Shown here piece after piece: positions 44,090 to 52,956 of a stretch of 64,000 nucleotides of DNA. How positions within the stretch are numbered: the first letter of the stretch is position 1; every line of letters starts with the position of its first letter. Made by a program: the position numbers and the translations under genes. The DNA is from Nonomuraea typhae (GTDB taxonomy: Bacteria > Actinomycetota > Actinomycetes > Streptosporangiales > Streptosporangiaceae): assembly GCF_009760925.1 (NCBI RefSeq), contig NZ_VRLV01000020.1, forward strand, positions 169,368 through 233,367, in the 5' to 3' direction. The notes under the pieces were generated by a model. It ran no database searches. It worked only from the letters and a program-made list of their open reading frames with translations, and was not told where the DNA came from.

Positions 44090-45252
44090 CCATCCGCCTC
44101 CGCTTCGCCCTGGCCTGCGCCGGGGTCTTCTTCGTTCTGAGCGCCGCCGCCTTCGCCGTGGCCTACGTCGTGGTACGGCAGAGTCTCGAATACCGCTCCG
44201 GCGTGCTGACCCCCACGTCCATCCAGGTCAACCGCCCCTGGGGCTGGGGCTCCTTCGAGCGTTACGACGAGTACTACGAGGTGGCCCGCCAGCGCGCCAT
44301 GCAGGTGCGTGCCACCTACCAGCACGACGCCCTGGCCAACCTGCGCCTGACCGCGCTCGTGGCGGTTCCGGCCACCTCCGGGCTGGCCTTCCTCGTCGGC
44401 TGGCGGGCCGCCGGATGGGTGCTGCGCCCGATGCGCCAGGTCACCGAGACCGCCCGCCGCGTCGCCCAGAGCCACGACCTCACCGAGCGCATCGGCCACC
44501 AGGGCGGCCGCGACGAGCTCGCCGAACTCGCCGGGACCTTCGACACGATGCTCGGCCGCCTGGCCCGCTCCTTCGACGGCCAGCGGCGCTTCGTCGCCAA
44601 CGCCTCCCACGAGCTGCGCACGCCGCTGACCATCAACCGCACGCTCGTGGACGTGGCCGTGCGCCGCCCGGACGCCACCGAGGACCTCAAGCGGCTCGGC
44701 GAATCGCTGCTCCTGGTCAACGCCCGCCACGAACGCCTCATCGACGGCCTGCTCGCGCTGGCGGAAGGCGAGCAGGCGTTGCTGGACCGGCGGCCCTTCG
44801 ACCTCATGGACGTCGCCGAGCACGTGCTCGACCAGGCCGCCGACGAGGCCGCCAAGGCCGACGTGACCATCCACCGCCTCCTCGACCCCGCCCCCGTCTC
44901 GGGCGAGCCCGTGCTGGTGGAACGGCTCGTGCAGAACCTCGTCGAGAACGGCATCCGGCACAACCACCCGCTCGGCGAGGTCTGGGTGACCACCCGCCGC
45001 AGGGCCACCGAGGTGGAGCTGGTGGTGGCCAACTCCGGGCTGCCCGTCCCGCCCTATGAGCTGGAGGCCATCTTCGAGCCGTTCCGGCGGCTGCACGGGG
45101 ATCGGCTGCGGTCGGACCGGGGCAGCGGGCTCGGCCTGTCGATCGTCCGCGTCATCGCGCAGGCCCACAACGGCACCGTCACCGCCCGGCCGCGGGAGGA
45201 GGGCGGCCTGACCATCACGGTGGAGCTGCCTCTGGAGAACGGCGAACCCTGA
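44086..45252 (+). CDS. Sensor histidine kinase
   Basis: A 388-residue partner of the preceding regulator. TM1 is at about 5-27 and TM2 at about 88-108, with a roughly 60-residue extracellular loop rich in Tyr/Trp/Arg (RPWGWGSFERYDEYYE) as sensor. HAMP spans about 109-160, the HisKA H box is NASHELRTPL with His175, the N box is QNLVENGIRHN, and the G boxes are reduced (VVANSGLPVP, then RGSGLGLSIVRVIA). The stimulus is unknown; nearby envelope genes suggest cell-surface sensing. Confidence 0.92.
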   Translation: MTIRLRFALACAGVFFVLSAAAFAVAYVVVRQSLEYRSGVLTPTSIQVNRPWGWGSFERYDEYYEVARQRAMQVRATYQHDALANLRLTALVAVPATSGLAFLVGWRAAGWVLRPMRQVTETARRVAQSHDLTERIGHQGGRDELAELAGTFDTMLGRLARSFDGQRRFVANASHELRTPLTINRTLVDVAVRRPDATEDLKRLGESLLLVNARHERLIDGLLALAEGEQALLDRRPFDLMDVAEHVLDQAADEAAKADVTIHRLLDPAPVSGEPVLVERLVQNLVENGIRHNHPLGEVWVTTRRRATEVELVVANSGLPVPPYELEAIFEPFRRLHGDRLRSDRGSGLGLSIVRVIAQAHNGTVTARPREEGGLTITVELPLENGEP

Positions 45253-45379
45253 CCCGCCCGGACACCCCGCCGGCCCCCTCCGCCCGGCCCCGTGCCGGCG
45301 TCACCGGGCTCCGGGCCACGCCGCCCGGTACGGCCCGGGCCGCGCGGCCTGGGGACCCGGTTCGGGTGGTTCAGGGGCA

Positions 45380-45475
45380 CCCGGTTCAGGGGCGTGCGGG
45401 TGGGGCGCGTGCGGGTGAGGCGTGTGCGGGTGGGGGCGTGTGCGGCCGGGGTGCGTGTGTGCGGGCGAGTCAGAC
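45380..45475 (+). repeat. Imperfect G-rich tandem repeat
   Basis: Five or six degenerate copies of a unit resembling GCGTGCGGGTGGGG, with lengths drifting between 14 and 17 bases. Confidence 0.55.
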
Positions 45476-45566
45476 CTGGGCGAGGGCGGAGTCGCGCGGG
45501 CGGATGTGCACCGGGGCGGGGTTTGGGTGCGGTGGTCCGGGGCTTGTGGGCGGGCCGATATTCTGG

Positions 45567-45590
45567 CCCGAAATATCCGGATATTGCGGG
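45567..45590. promoter_or_regulatory. 24-bp near-perfect palindromic operator candidate
   Basis: The central AATATCCGGATATT is a perfect 14-bp palindrome, extended outward to CCCG on the left and CGGG on the right. Only one base pair of the 24-bp symmetry is mismatched. It ends 7 bases before the GTG start of the SDR gene, so a protein bound here would block transcription or initiation. The box recurs at 58771-58794 and in part elsewhere. Confidence 0.65.
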
Positions 45591-45597
45591 GGGCGTG

Positions 45598-46413
45598 GTG
45601 GAGCTTCGGGGCAAGGTCGTGCTGGTGACGGGCGCGTCGTCGGGGATCGGGGCGCAGACCGCCCGCGCGTTCGCCCGAGCCGGTGCCACCTTGGCCTTGA
45701 CCTCCAGGAACGAACTCAAGCTCCGCGCTCTGGCGAGCGAGGTGGGGAAGGCCCAGGTGTTCCCCGCGGACCTGGGTGATCCGGGCGCCGTCTCGGTCAT
45801 GGCGGAGCACGTGAAGGCCGCCGTCGGCGTTCCCGACGTCATCGTGAACAACGCGGGGGCGGGGGTGTGGCTGTTCGCCGACGAGACCACGCCTGAGCAG
45901 TTCCGGGAACTGGCCGCCGTCCCCTTCCTCGCCGCCGGGTACGTCACCACCGCCTTCGCCCGTGACATGGTACGGCGGGGCAGCGGCCGCATCGTCGTGG
46001 TCAACTCCCCCGCCTCGCGCATCGCCTGGCCCGGCGCCCTCGGCTACACCGCCGCCCGGTGGGGCCTGCGCGGCCTCGTCTCCGCCCTGCGCGCCGACCT
46101 CCACGGCACCGGCGTGGGCGTGACGGAGATCATCCCCGGCAAGGTCTCCAGCGACTACTTCGCCAACAACCCCGGCTCCGAGCAACGCATCCCCCGCGTC
46201 GCCGACCTCATCCCCACGGTCTCCCCCGAGCGGGTGGCCACGGCCCTGGTCAACGCCGTGCGCCGGGACCGGGCCCGCACCTCGCTGCCGGTCATGATGC
46301 GCCTCATGCTCGGCGCCGCCTGGGCCTCCCCCACCCTGACCCGCCTGCTGGCCACCAAGACCGGCGCCACCCGCTCCGGTGGCGACCGCCGGTGGTGGAG
46401 GAGCGCCGCCTGA
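45598..46413 (+). CDS. SDR family oxidoreductase
   Basis: A 271-residue classical short-chain dehydrogenase. The cofactor loop is VLVTGASSGIGAQTA (residues 9-23), NNAG at about 83-86, and the catalytic site VVNSPASRIAWPGALGYTAARWG. The usual Tyr-x3-Lys reads YTAAR here, so the catalytic Lys is replaced by Arg, which makes ordinary dehydrogenase activity doubtful. Start at the second of two adjacent GTGs (45595 or 45598). A palindromic box immediately upstream suggests tight regulation. Confidence 0.87.
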   Translation: MELRGKVVLVTGASSGIGAQTARAFARAGATLALTSRNELKLRALASEVGKAQVFPADLGDPGAVSVMAEHVKAAVGVPDVIVNNAGAGVWLFADETTPEQFRELAAVPFLAAGYVTTAFARDMVRRGSGRIVVVNSPASRIAWPGALGYTAARWGLRGLVSALRADLHGTGVGVTEIIPGKVSSDYFANNPGSEQRIPRVADLIPTVSPERVATALVNAVRRDRARTSLPVMMRLMLGAAWASPTLTRLLATKTGATRSGGDRRWWRSAA

Positions 46414-46420
46414 TCGGGCG

Positions 46421-46499
46421 ACCGTGACCACGCGGGTGGACAGCGGCGCCGGTGCGGCGGTGACCACGCGGGTGGTGACCGGGCGCCGTTGCGGCGGGG
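46421..46499 (+). repeat. Two imperfect direct repeats of about 40 bp
   Basis: Two copies beginning near 46421 and 46458, each containing GTGACCACGCGGGTGG followed by a GGCGCCG-like and a TGCGGCGG segment, lie in the gap between the convergent SDR and EamA genes. No gene or clear terminator is seen in 46414-46601. Confidence 0.5.
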
Positions 46500-46601
46500 A
46501 CCGCGTCCGGCGTGAGAAGCGCTCGGACGATCGGCGCCCGCCCGCGGCGGCGGGAGGCGCTCACTCGGCTCCGCCGTAACAAAGGATCACCACGGACGGC
46601 G

Positions 46602-47489
46602 CTAACGCGCGCGCGTGCGGCGGGAGATCGCCACGCCCACGAGGCACAGCGCGCCGCCCGCGAACGTGAGCCAGCCCGGCACCTCCCCCAGCGTCAGCCA
46701 GGCCATCACCACCACCAGCGCCGGCACCGCGTACGTCGTGGCCCCCATCTGGCCCGCGCTGGTCCTGGCCAGGGCGTAGGCCCAGGTGGTGAAGGCGACG
46801 GCCGTCGGGAAGATGCCGAGGTAGAGGAGGTTCAGGGTGGACGACAGGGGCGCCCGCGCCGCCTCCGTGATCAGCTGCCCGGCGAAGGGCAGGCAGGCGA
46901 TCGTGCCGACGATGCAGCCGAAGGCGGTCACCTGGAGGGCGGAGGCGTGCCGGAGCGCGGGCTTCTGGGCCATGATGGCGACAGCCCACGACACGGCGGC
47001 CAGGACGCACAGGCCCACGCCGAGCAACGACGAGGCGCCGCCCTCGGACATGGAGACGCCGACCACGGCCGCCCCCGCGAACGAGACGACCATGCCGATC
47101 AGCAGCGGACGAGGGAAGCCCTCCTTCAGCCACCAGCCGCCCAGCAGCGCGATGAGGACCGGCCCGAGGCCGAGGAGCATCGCGGCGGTTCCGGCGTCGA
47201 CCTCCTGCTCACCCCAGTTCAGCGCCACCATGTAGACGCCGAACCACAGGACGCCGGAGACGGCGATGCCGGGCCACGCCTGGCGCGGCGGCAGGCCCTC
47301 GCGCCGCACGAGGAGGATCACGCCGAGCGCGACCGACCCGGCCAGCAGCCGGCCGAGGGCCAGCGCGCCGGGCGAATAGTCTTTGACGGCGACGCGGATG
47401 GCGACAAAGGCCGACGCCCATAACACCACGGTGACTCCGGCTGCCACCATGGCCCGCCGATTGGTCCTTGCCTCGACGATGTGCTCCAT
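46602..47489 (-). CDS. EamA/DMT family transporter
   Basis: A 295-residue drug/metabolite transporter with ten membrane helices in two EamA repeats: VTVVLWASAFVAIRVAVKDYSPGALALGRLL opens the first and CVLAAVSWAVAIMAQKPALRHASALQVTAFGCIVG the second. It probably exports metabolites or amino acids; the substrate is unknown. The ATG at 47489 lies 7 bases after TAATAT inside the box at 47493-47506, so the mRNA is probably leaderless. Confidence 0.9.
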   Translation of the reverse strand: MEHIVEARTNRRAMVAAGVTVVLWASAFVAIRVAVKDYSPGALALGRLLAGSVALGVILLVRREGLPPRQAWPGIAVSGVLWFGVYMVALNWGEQEVDAGTAAMLLGLGPVLIALLGGWWLKEGFPRPLLIGMVVSFAGAAVVGVSMSEGGASSLLGVGLCVLAAVSWAVAIMAQKPALRHASALQVTAFGCIVGTIACLPFAGQLITEAARAPLSSTLNLLYLGIFPTAVAFTTWAYALARTSAGQMGATTYAVPALVVVMAWLTLGEVPGWLTFAGGALCLVGVAISRRTRAR

Positions 47490-47492
47490 GTG

Positions 47493-47506
47493 CCCGATAT
47501 TACGGG
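47493..47506 (-). promoter_or_regulatory. CCCG-N6-CGGG box overlapping a -10 element
   Basis: On the plus strand CCCGATATTACGGG; on the minus strand the centre is TAATAT, seven bases ahead of the EamA ATG. It looks like a leaderless promoter whose -10 hexamer is embedded in a 4-bp-arm inverted repeat related to the 45567 and 58771 boxes. Confidence 0.5.
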
Positions 47507-47533
47507 CAGGACATTTCACGGCTCATCGAAGTG

Positions 47534-49387
47534 TCACAACACGTCGGCGATCTCCTGCAGCGCGGCCGGGTCCTCGATCGTGGACGGTGTCCGGTAGTCG
47601 CGGCCCGCGGCGATGTCCCGCATCGTGGCGCGCAGGATCTTCCCGGAGCGGGTCTTGGGCAGCCGACCGACGACCAGCGCCCGCCGGAACGCGGCCACCG
47701 GGCCGATGCGTTCCCTGACCATGGCCGTGAGCTCGCGCTCGATCTCCCCCGGGTCCCGGTCGGCGCCCGCCTTCAGGACCACGAAGCCCATCGGGAGCTG
47801 CCCCTTCAGCGGGTCGTCCACGCCGATGACCGCGCACTCGGCCACGTCCGGGTGAGCGGCGATGACCTCCTCCATCGCCCCGGTGGACAGGCGGTGGCCG
47901 GCCACGTTGATGACGTCGTCGATCCGGCCCATGACGAAGAGGTAACCGTCGGCGTCGACGTAGCCGCCGTCGCCGGTCAGGTAGTGCCCCGGATACCGGG
48001 ACAGGTAGGACTCGGCGAACCGCTCCTCGTCCCGGTAGAGCGTGGGCAGGCAGCCGGGCGGCAGCGGCAGCCGGACGGTGACCGCGCCCTCGGTCCCCGG
48101 CGGGCACTCGGCGCCCTCCGAATCCAGGATGCGCACGTCGTACCCGGGCACGGGCCTGGTGGGCGAGCCGGGCTTCAGCGGCAGCGGCTCGAGGCCGACG
48201 CAGTTGGCGGCGATCGGCCAGCCGGTCTCGGTCTGCCACCAGTGGTCGATCACCGGGATGCCGAGCAGGTCGCCGGCCCAGTGGTAGGTGTCGGGGTCGA
48301 GCCGTTCCCCCGCGAGGAACAGGTGCCGCAGCCGCGACAGATCGGACTTGGCCGCCCACTCCCCCGCCGGGTCCTCCTTCTTGATGGCCCGGATCGCCGT
48401 CGGCGCCGTGAACAACACCCGGACGCCGTGCTCGGCCGCCACCCGCCAGAACGCGCCGGGGTCGGGCGTGCCCACGGGCTTGCCCTCGTACAGGACCGTC
48501 GTGCACCCGGCCAGCAGCGGCGCGTAGACGATGTAGGAGTGGCCGACGACCCAGCCGACGTCCGAGGCGGCCCAGAACACCTCGCCCGGCGCCATGCCGT
48601 ACACGGCCTCCATGCTCCAGCGCAGCGCCACGGCGTGCCCGCCGTTGTCGCGCACGACGCCCTTGGGGACGCCGGTGGTGCCGGAGGTGTAGAGGATGTA
48701 GAGCGGGTCGGTGGCCCGCACGCTCACGCAGCCGGCGGGCTCGGCGCCGCGCAGGGTGGCGGCCCAGTCGAGGTCGCGGCCGGGCTCCAGCTCGGCGGGG
48801 CACTGCGGGCGCTGCAGGATCACGCAGTGTCCCGGCCGGTGCCCGGCCAGCCGCAGCGCCTCGTCCAGCAGCGGCTTGTACGGCACCAGCCGGGCCGGCT
48901 CGATGCCGCACGAGGCGGACAGCACGACCTTGGGCCGCGCGTGGTCGATGCGGACGGCCAGCTCCGGCGCGGCGAACCCGCCGAACACCACCGAGTGCAC
49001 CGCGCCGAGCCTGGCGCAGGCCAGCATCGCGACGACCGCCTCGGGCACCATCGGCATGTAGATCACCACGGTGTCCCCGTGCCCGACGCCCAGGTCGCGG
49101 AGCATGCCCGCCGTCCTGGCCACCTCGTCGAGGAGTCCGGCGTAGGTGTAGGTGCGTTTCGAGCCGGTGACGGGGCTGTCGTAGATGAGCGCCGCCTGCC
49201 CGCCGCGCCCGGCGGCGACGTGCCGGTCGAGCGTGTTGTGGCAGGTGTTCAGCCGCCCGTCGGGGAACCAGCGCCCGCCGGACCACACGGTGCCGGGTTC
49301 GGCGTCCCAGTCGACGGCCCGGGCGGCCTGGCCCCAGAACCGCTCCGGTTCGTCGATGCTCTGCCGGTAAACCTCGTCGAATCGCAC
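47534..49387 (-). CDS. prpE: Propionyl-CoA synthetase / acetyl-CoA synthetase-like ligase
   Basis: A 617-residue AMP-forming acyl-CoA ligase. It opens RFDEVYRQSIDEPERFWGQAA, the propionate-ligase style of N-terminus, and has the P-loop YILYTSGTTGVPKGVVRDNGGHAVAL, the A5 motif WWQTETGWPIA, A7 YLTGDGGYVDADGYLFVMGRIDD and the regulatory acetylatable Lys in LPKTRSGKILR. Propionate is inferred as the main substrate from overall resemblance to PrpE rather than Acs. It is transcribed toward EamA with a 44-base gap to that gene's start. GTG at 49387 follows GGGGA. Confidence 0.87.
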   Translation of the reverse strand: MRFDEVYRQSIDEPERFWGQAARAVDWDAEPGTVWSGGRWFPDGRLNTCHNTLDRHVAAGRGGQAALIYDSPVTGSKRTYTYAGLLDEVARTAGMLRDLGVGHGDTVVIYMPMVPEAVVAMLACARLGAVHSVVFGGFAAPELAVRIDHARPKVVLSASCGIEPARLVPYKPLLDEALRLAGHRPGHCVILQRPQCPAELEPGRDLDWAATLRGAEPAGCVSVRATDPLYILYTSGTTGVPKGVVRDNGGHAVALRWSMEAVYGMAPGEVFWAASDVGWVVGHSYIVYAPLLAGCTTVLYEGKPVGTPDPGAFWRVAAEHGVRVLFTAPTAIRAIKKEDPAGEWAAKSDLSRLRHLFLAGERLDPDTYHWAGDLLGIPVIDHWWQTETGWPIAANCVGLEPLPLKPGSPTRPVPGYDVRILDSEGAECPPGTEGAVTVRLPLPPGCLPTLYRDEERFAESYLSRYPGHYLTGDGGYVDADGYLFVMGRIDDVINVAGHRLSTGAMEEVIAAHPDVAECAVIGVDDPLKGQLPMGFVVLKAGADRDPGEIERELTAMVRERIGPVAAFRRALVVGRLPKTRSGKILRATMRDIAAGRDYRTPSTIEDPAALQEIADVL

Positions 49388-49792
49388 TCCCCGATCCCAC
49401 CAGCAGCGGCCACCGGGGAGCAAGCCTCAACGCGCGGCGGTGAGGCCGATCGCGTCACCGCCCTCCGGGCAGGCACCGAAGCTATCCGGTAGAGGCTCCC
49501 AAGAAAGCTTGATATTTCCCGATATAACGTCGATATCAGGATGAGCTAAGAGATTGTGGTCTTTACCGGGATTTACGGGGTTAAGTAGCGTTCCGTCAGA
49601 ACTCACCCGGCGGCCAACACCCGGAAACGCCAGCGACATCTGGCATTTGTCCCGGTAGGGTGGTGCGCCTGGGCGGCTCAGGGTGTGCTTCCTTCTCCTT
49701 CTTATGGACTCAAGCGTGCCCGCTCTCCGCCCTCGGGAGGCCGTGCCACGCGCGGCCTCCCGCATGTGTCTTCCGGGAGGGGGAATACCGGG
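49388..49792. other. Gene-free divergent regulatory region
   Basis: No supported ORF in 405 bases. About 49495-49600 is AT-rich for this genome and holds GATATTTCCCGATATAACG and CGATATC motifs plus TTTACCGGGATTTACGGGG. A pyrimidine run (CTTCCTTCTCCTTCTT) follows at 49688, and a strong hairpin lies at 49734-49762. It separates prpE from the RING/TerD operon and probably carries both promoters. Confidence 0.55.
49734..49762 (+). promoter_or_regulatory. 5' UTR hairpin ahead of the RING/TerD operon
   Basis: CGGGAGGCCG and CGGCCTCCCG form a perfect 10-bp stem with a 9-base loop, 30 bases before the ATG at 49793. It may be a terminator/attenuator or mRNA stabiliser in the leader. Confidence 0.45.
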
Positions 49793-52321
49793 ATGAGCGC
49801 TGTCGCCGAGATCCTGCTGCGCACGCGGCGCCTGGTCGCCGTGGACGCGATGCTCGCCGACGGGCGGGAGCGTCCGCCCACGGGCAGGCTGCGCAAGGAC
49901 GTGCCCCTGGTCCCGGGGGACGTCCCCGGCGGAGTGGCGGCGCTGGAGGGCGAGCTGCTCCAGCTCGGCTTCCTGATCTCGGCGCCCCTGCGCGCCGCCC
50001 TGGCGAAACTGGGCCCGGCGGACCTGGCCAGGGCGGGCCGCCGCCTGCTGTACTCGGTCCGGACTGAGGTGGGCGTTTGGTCGGATCACGTCCCCCTTTT
50101 CAGGAAATTTCCGGAAAGCGTGCCTGCTGACACGTATGAGTTCTATGTGCGGCGGGTCTTCAGCCTGCTCACGCAGCGGCCCGAGCAACCGTGTGTCCTG
50201 TGCGGCGAGCGCCGCACCGTCCATCCGGTCTCCCCCTGCGCGCACCTGGTCTGCCGCCTCTGCTGGGACGGCGCCGACTACAGCGCCTGCCCCATCTGCC
50301 ACCGGCGGCTGTCGCCCGGCGACCCGTTCCTGCGGCCCGCGCCCCAGCCCGGCCCCCGCGCGCGCGGCTCCCTGAACCACCCGATCGGCGTGCTCGGCTG
50401 GTGCGAGGACGCCGTCGCCGCCTGCCGCGAGCTGGCCGTCTCGCTGCTGGAACGCCGCACCCCGATGCCCGCGCACGAGCGGGACGACCTGCGCGGCCTC
50501 CTCGAGGCGTGCTGGCCGCAGTCGGCCGCCTGGCTGGCGGAAACGGCGATCCCGGTCAAGGAGACCCTGGCCGTCGCGCTCGGCGTGGCCGCCCGGCACG
50601 GCGCCGTGGACGTGCTCCACGCCCGCCTGGACACCGCCACCGACGTGCTGCGCCTGCTGTACGAGCTGACGGGCGCCGACCCCGGCCTGCGCACGCACCC
50701 CGCGCGCCCGGCGCTCCCCAGGCCCCTGCGCCGGATCGCGCTGGCCTGCCTGGACCGGATGGCGCTGCCGTACCTGATGGAGGACCTGCGGCGGCACGCC
50801 CGGCCGTGGGTGCGGATGGGCGAGGTGCTGCACCCGCACGAGCACCACCGCCGCCACCCGGTGGCCGCGCTGGCGTTCGCCGCGCTGCGCGGCACCCCGG
50901 TGGACGACGGCACGCCGTTCGGGCGGTCGATGCTGGCGGTGGCCGCCCGTCACCCCGACGCTGTCGAGGTGTCCGGCGGCCGGCTGCGGGGGACGACGTT
51001 CGGCTCCCGCGTCGAGCGGGCCCTGGCCGAGAAGCGGTACGGCGCGGCCGTGGACGTTCTCGCCGCCCGTCCCGGCGAGCTGGTGCGCCGGCTGTCGCAG
51101 CTGCTGCGCCTGGCCCCCGAGACCCTGCCTCCCGCCCGGCTGCGGGAGGTGGTGCGGCGGGTGGCGCCCGGGCTGCTCCTGGCGGCCCTCGGGCAGGTGC
51201 GGGCCGCGCCGGGCCGGTGGCGGCTGTTCCTGCCGCGCGGCGGGACCGCGAGGTTCTGGAGCGTGCTCGACGAGCGGACGCCCCTGGCGGACGAGACGGT
51301 GCTGGAGACCGAGCAGGTGCTGGCCGGCGAGCTGCTGCGGCGGGCGTCGGCGCTGCCGCCGCTGCGGCGCGTGCTGCTCGACGAGGGGCTGGCCGACCTC
51401 GTCGCGCCCACGTCGGAGCGCGGCGCGGCCAAGGCGCTGGTACGGCTGACGCGCGGGACGGTCCAGCCGATCCCGGAGAGTCGGCGGCTGCGGTTCTTCC
51501 TGCACTGGGCCGAGCAGGCGACCGACGTCGTGGACCTCGACCTGTCGGTGGCCGTGTTCGACGAGCGGTGGCGCTTCGCCGGGCTGTGCGACTACACGAA
51601 CCTGCGGCTGGGCGGCTGGCTGACGCATTCGGGCGACCTGACCTCGGCGCCCCTGCCGCTGGGCTCGTCGGAGTTCATCGACGTGGACCTGCGTGAGCCG
51701 CACGGCCGCTATCTGGTTCCGATCGTGTTCAGCTACAACGACGTGCCCTTCGAGGAGCTGGTCCGCGGGTTCGCCGGGTTCATGGAGCGCCCGGAGGAGG
51801 GACTGTTCGACCCGGTGGCCGTCCGGCAGCGTTTCGACCTGGGCGGACCGGCCAAGATCCTGGTCCCGCTCGTGGCCGACCTGCAGACGCGGACGATCCG
51901 GTGGGCCGACGTCAACCTGTCCGCCTCCGGCTTCGGCCACCGGGTGGCCGAGAGCGAGCGCGAGCTGGCGAGCCTCGGCCGGGCGCTGCAGGACGCCTTC
52001 CTCGAGCGGGTGACGATGTGGGAGCTGGCCTGCTGGCATGCGGCCGGTCGCGCCGAGGAGGTGCTGGTACGGCGGCGCGACGGCGGCCTGGTCACCTACC
52101 GGAGGCGTCCCGGCGAGCCCGTCGCCGGCTTCGCCGCCCGCCTGATCGCCCGCGCCGAAGCCGCCCCCGCCGAGGCCCCGCCCGGCGAGGTCGCCCTGGC
52201 TGCGCTGGTGCACGGGGACGTCGAGGTGCCCGCCGAGGCGCAGGTTTACGCGCTCTACCCCGAGACCGCCGCCGGGCGCAGGCTGGAGGCCGCCGATCTG
52301 CTCAGCGGGCTGGCGCCATGA
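49793..52321 (+). CDS. RING-finger protein with C-terminal TerD-like domain (MXAN_6230/SCO0854-like)
   Basis: An 842-residue protein. Residues 134-169 form a complete C3HC4 RING finger: C134-x2-C137, C149-x-H151-x2-C154-x2-C157, C166-x2-C169. A long helical region (about 190-570) has repeat-like Leu/Arg-rich segments. Residues about 575-740 resemble a TerD domain (VVDLDLSVAVFDERWRFAG, LTHSGDLTSAPLPLG, EFIDVDL, ILVPLVADLQTRTIRWADVN). The whole fits the MXAN_6230/SCO0854 RING family. TerD-type systems are predicted stress or phage-response modules. The ATG follows GGAGGGGGA. The stop overlaps the next gene (ATGA). Confidence 0.83.
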   Translation: MSAVAEILLRTRRLVAVDAMLADGRERPPTGRLRKDVPLVPGDVPGGVAALEGELLQLGFLISAPLRAALAKLGPADLARAGRRLLYSVRTEVGVWSDHVPLFRKFPESVPADTYEFYVRRVFSLLTQRPEQPCVLCGERRTVHPVSPCAHLVCRLCWDGADYSACPICHRRLSPGDPFLRPAPQPGPRARGSLNHPIGVLGWCEDAVAACRELAVSLLERRTPMPAHERDDLRGLLEACWPQSAAWLAETAIPVKETLAVALGVAARHGAVDVLHARLDTATDVLRLLYELTGADPGLRTHPARPALPRPLRRIALACLDRMALPYLMEDLRRHARPWVRMGEVLHPHEHHRRHPVAALAFAALRGTPVDDGTPFGRSMLAVAARHPDAVEVSGGRLRGTTFGSRVERALAEKRYGAAVDVLAARPGELVRRLSQLLRLAPETLPPARLREVVRRVAPGLLLAALGQVRAAPGRWRLFLPRGGTARFWSVLDERTPLADETVLETEQVLAGELLRRASALPPLRRVLLDEGLADLVAPTSERGAAKALVRLTRGTVQPIPESRRLRFFLHWAEQATDVVDLDLSVAVFDERWRFAGLCDYTNLRLGGWLTHSGDLTSAPLPLGSSEFIDVDLREPHGRYLVPIVFSYNDVPFEELVRGFAGFMERPEEGLFDPVAVRQRFDLGGPAKILVPLVADLQTRTIRWADVNLSASGFGHRVAESERELASLGRALQDAFLERVTMWELACWHAAGRAEEVLVRRRDGGLVTYRRRPGEPVAGFAARLIARAEAAPAEAPPGEVALAALVHGDVEVPAEAQVYALYPETAAGRRLEAADLLSGLAP

Positions 52322-52956
52322 GCGACGACCTGATCCTGTCGGTGATCGCCGGCTCGCGCGCCTACGGCCTGGAGACCGACGCCTCCGACACCGACCGCCG
52401 CGGCGTCTTCGTCGCCCCGACGCCGGCGTTCTGGCGCCTGGACAAGCCGCCGGCCCACCGCGACGGCCCGCTGCCCGAGCAGTTCTCGTGGGAGGTCGAG
52501 CGGTTCTGCGCGCTGGCGCTGGAGGCCAACCCGACGGTCCTGGAGTGCCTGTGGTCGCCGCTCGTCGAGGTGGTGACGCCGTTCGGCGAGCGGCTGCGGG
52601 CGATGCGCACGGCCTTCCTGTGGCAGCGGGCGGCCCAGACGTTCTGCGGCTACGCCGACGCCCAGTTCCGCCGCCTGGACCCGGCCGCGCCCAAGTGGAA
52701 GCAGGCCATGCACATGATCCGCCTGCTGAAGAGCGGCCTGCACCTGGTACGGCACGGCGAACCGGCCCTCCACGTCGGCGCGGACCGCGACCGGCTGCTG
52801 GCCGTCAAACGGGGCGAGGTGCCGTGGGCGGAGGTGACCGCCTGGCGGGCCCGGCTGGTGGCCGGATACGAGTCGGCGGCCGGTGTGCTGCCCGAGGCGC
52901 CCGACCGGGCGGCGGTCGAGGAGTTCCTGATGGATGTGAGGAGAGCGCACCTGTGA
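52318..52956 (+). CDS. Nucleotidyltransferase (DNA polymerase beta superfamily)
   Basis: A 212-residue minimal nucleotidyltransferase. The catalytic strand-turn is VIAGSRAYGLETDASDTDRR (GS...DxD, residues 9-28), the YcgL-like arrangement, followed by a helical domain (FSWEVERFCALALEANPTVLECLW). It likely transfers a nucleotide to a protein or small molecule. It is coupled to the RING/TerD gene by ATGA and to a second nucleotidyltransferase by GTGA, so the three probably act together. Confidence 0.83.
   Translation: MSDDLILSVIAGSRAYGLETDASDTDRRGVFVAPTPAFWRLDKPPAHRDGPLPEQFSWEVERFCALALEANPTVLECLWSPLVEVVTPFGERLRAMRTAFLWQRAAQTFCGYADAQFRRLDPAAPKWKQAMHMIRLLKSGLHLVRHGEPALHVGADRDRLLAVKRGEVPWAEVTAWRARLVAGYESAAGVLPEAPDRAAVEEFLMDVRRAHL

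Larger units (their letters stand above)
45253..45597. other. Gene-free, G/T-skewed region with imperfect tandem repeats
   Basis: No supported ORF. The first 100 bases are C-rich. From about 45380 to 45475 the plus strand is strongly G/T skewed and made of imperfect 14-17-base units around GTGCGGGTGGGG. It ends with the palindromic AT-rich box at 45567-45590 just before the SDR start. The run of G tracts could form quadruplex-like structure. Confidence 0.6.

Noticed and set aside
45054..46022. Minus-strand 322-codon frame through the repeat region
   Set aside because: Thr/Arg/Pro repeats result from the G-rich tandem repeat; the real genes on either side are on the plus strand.
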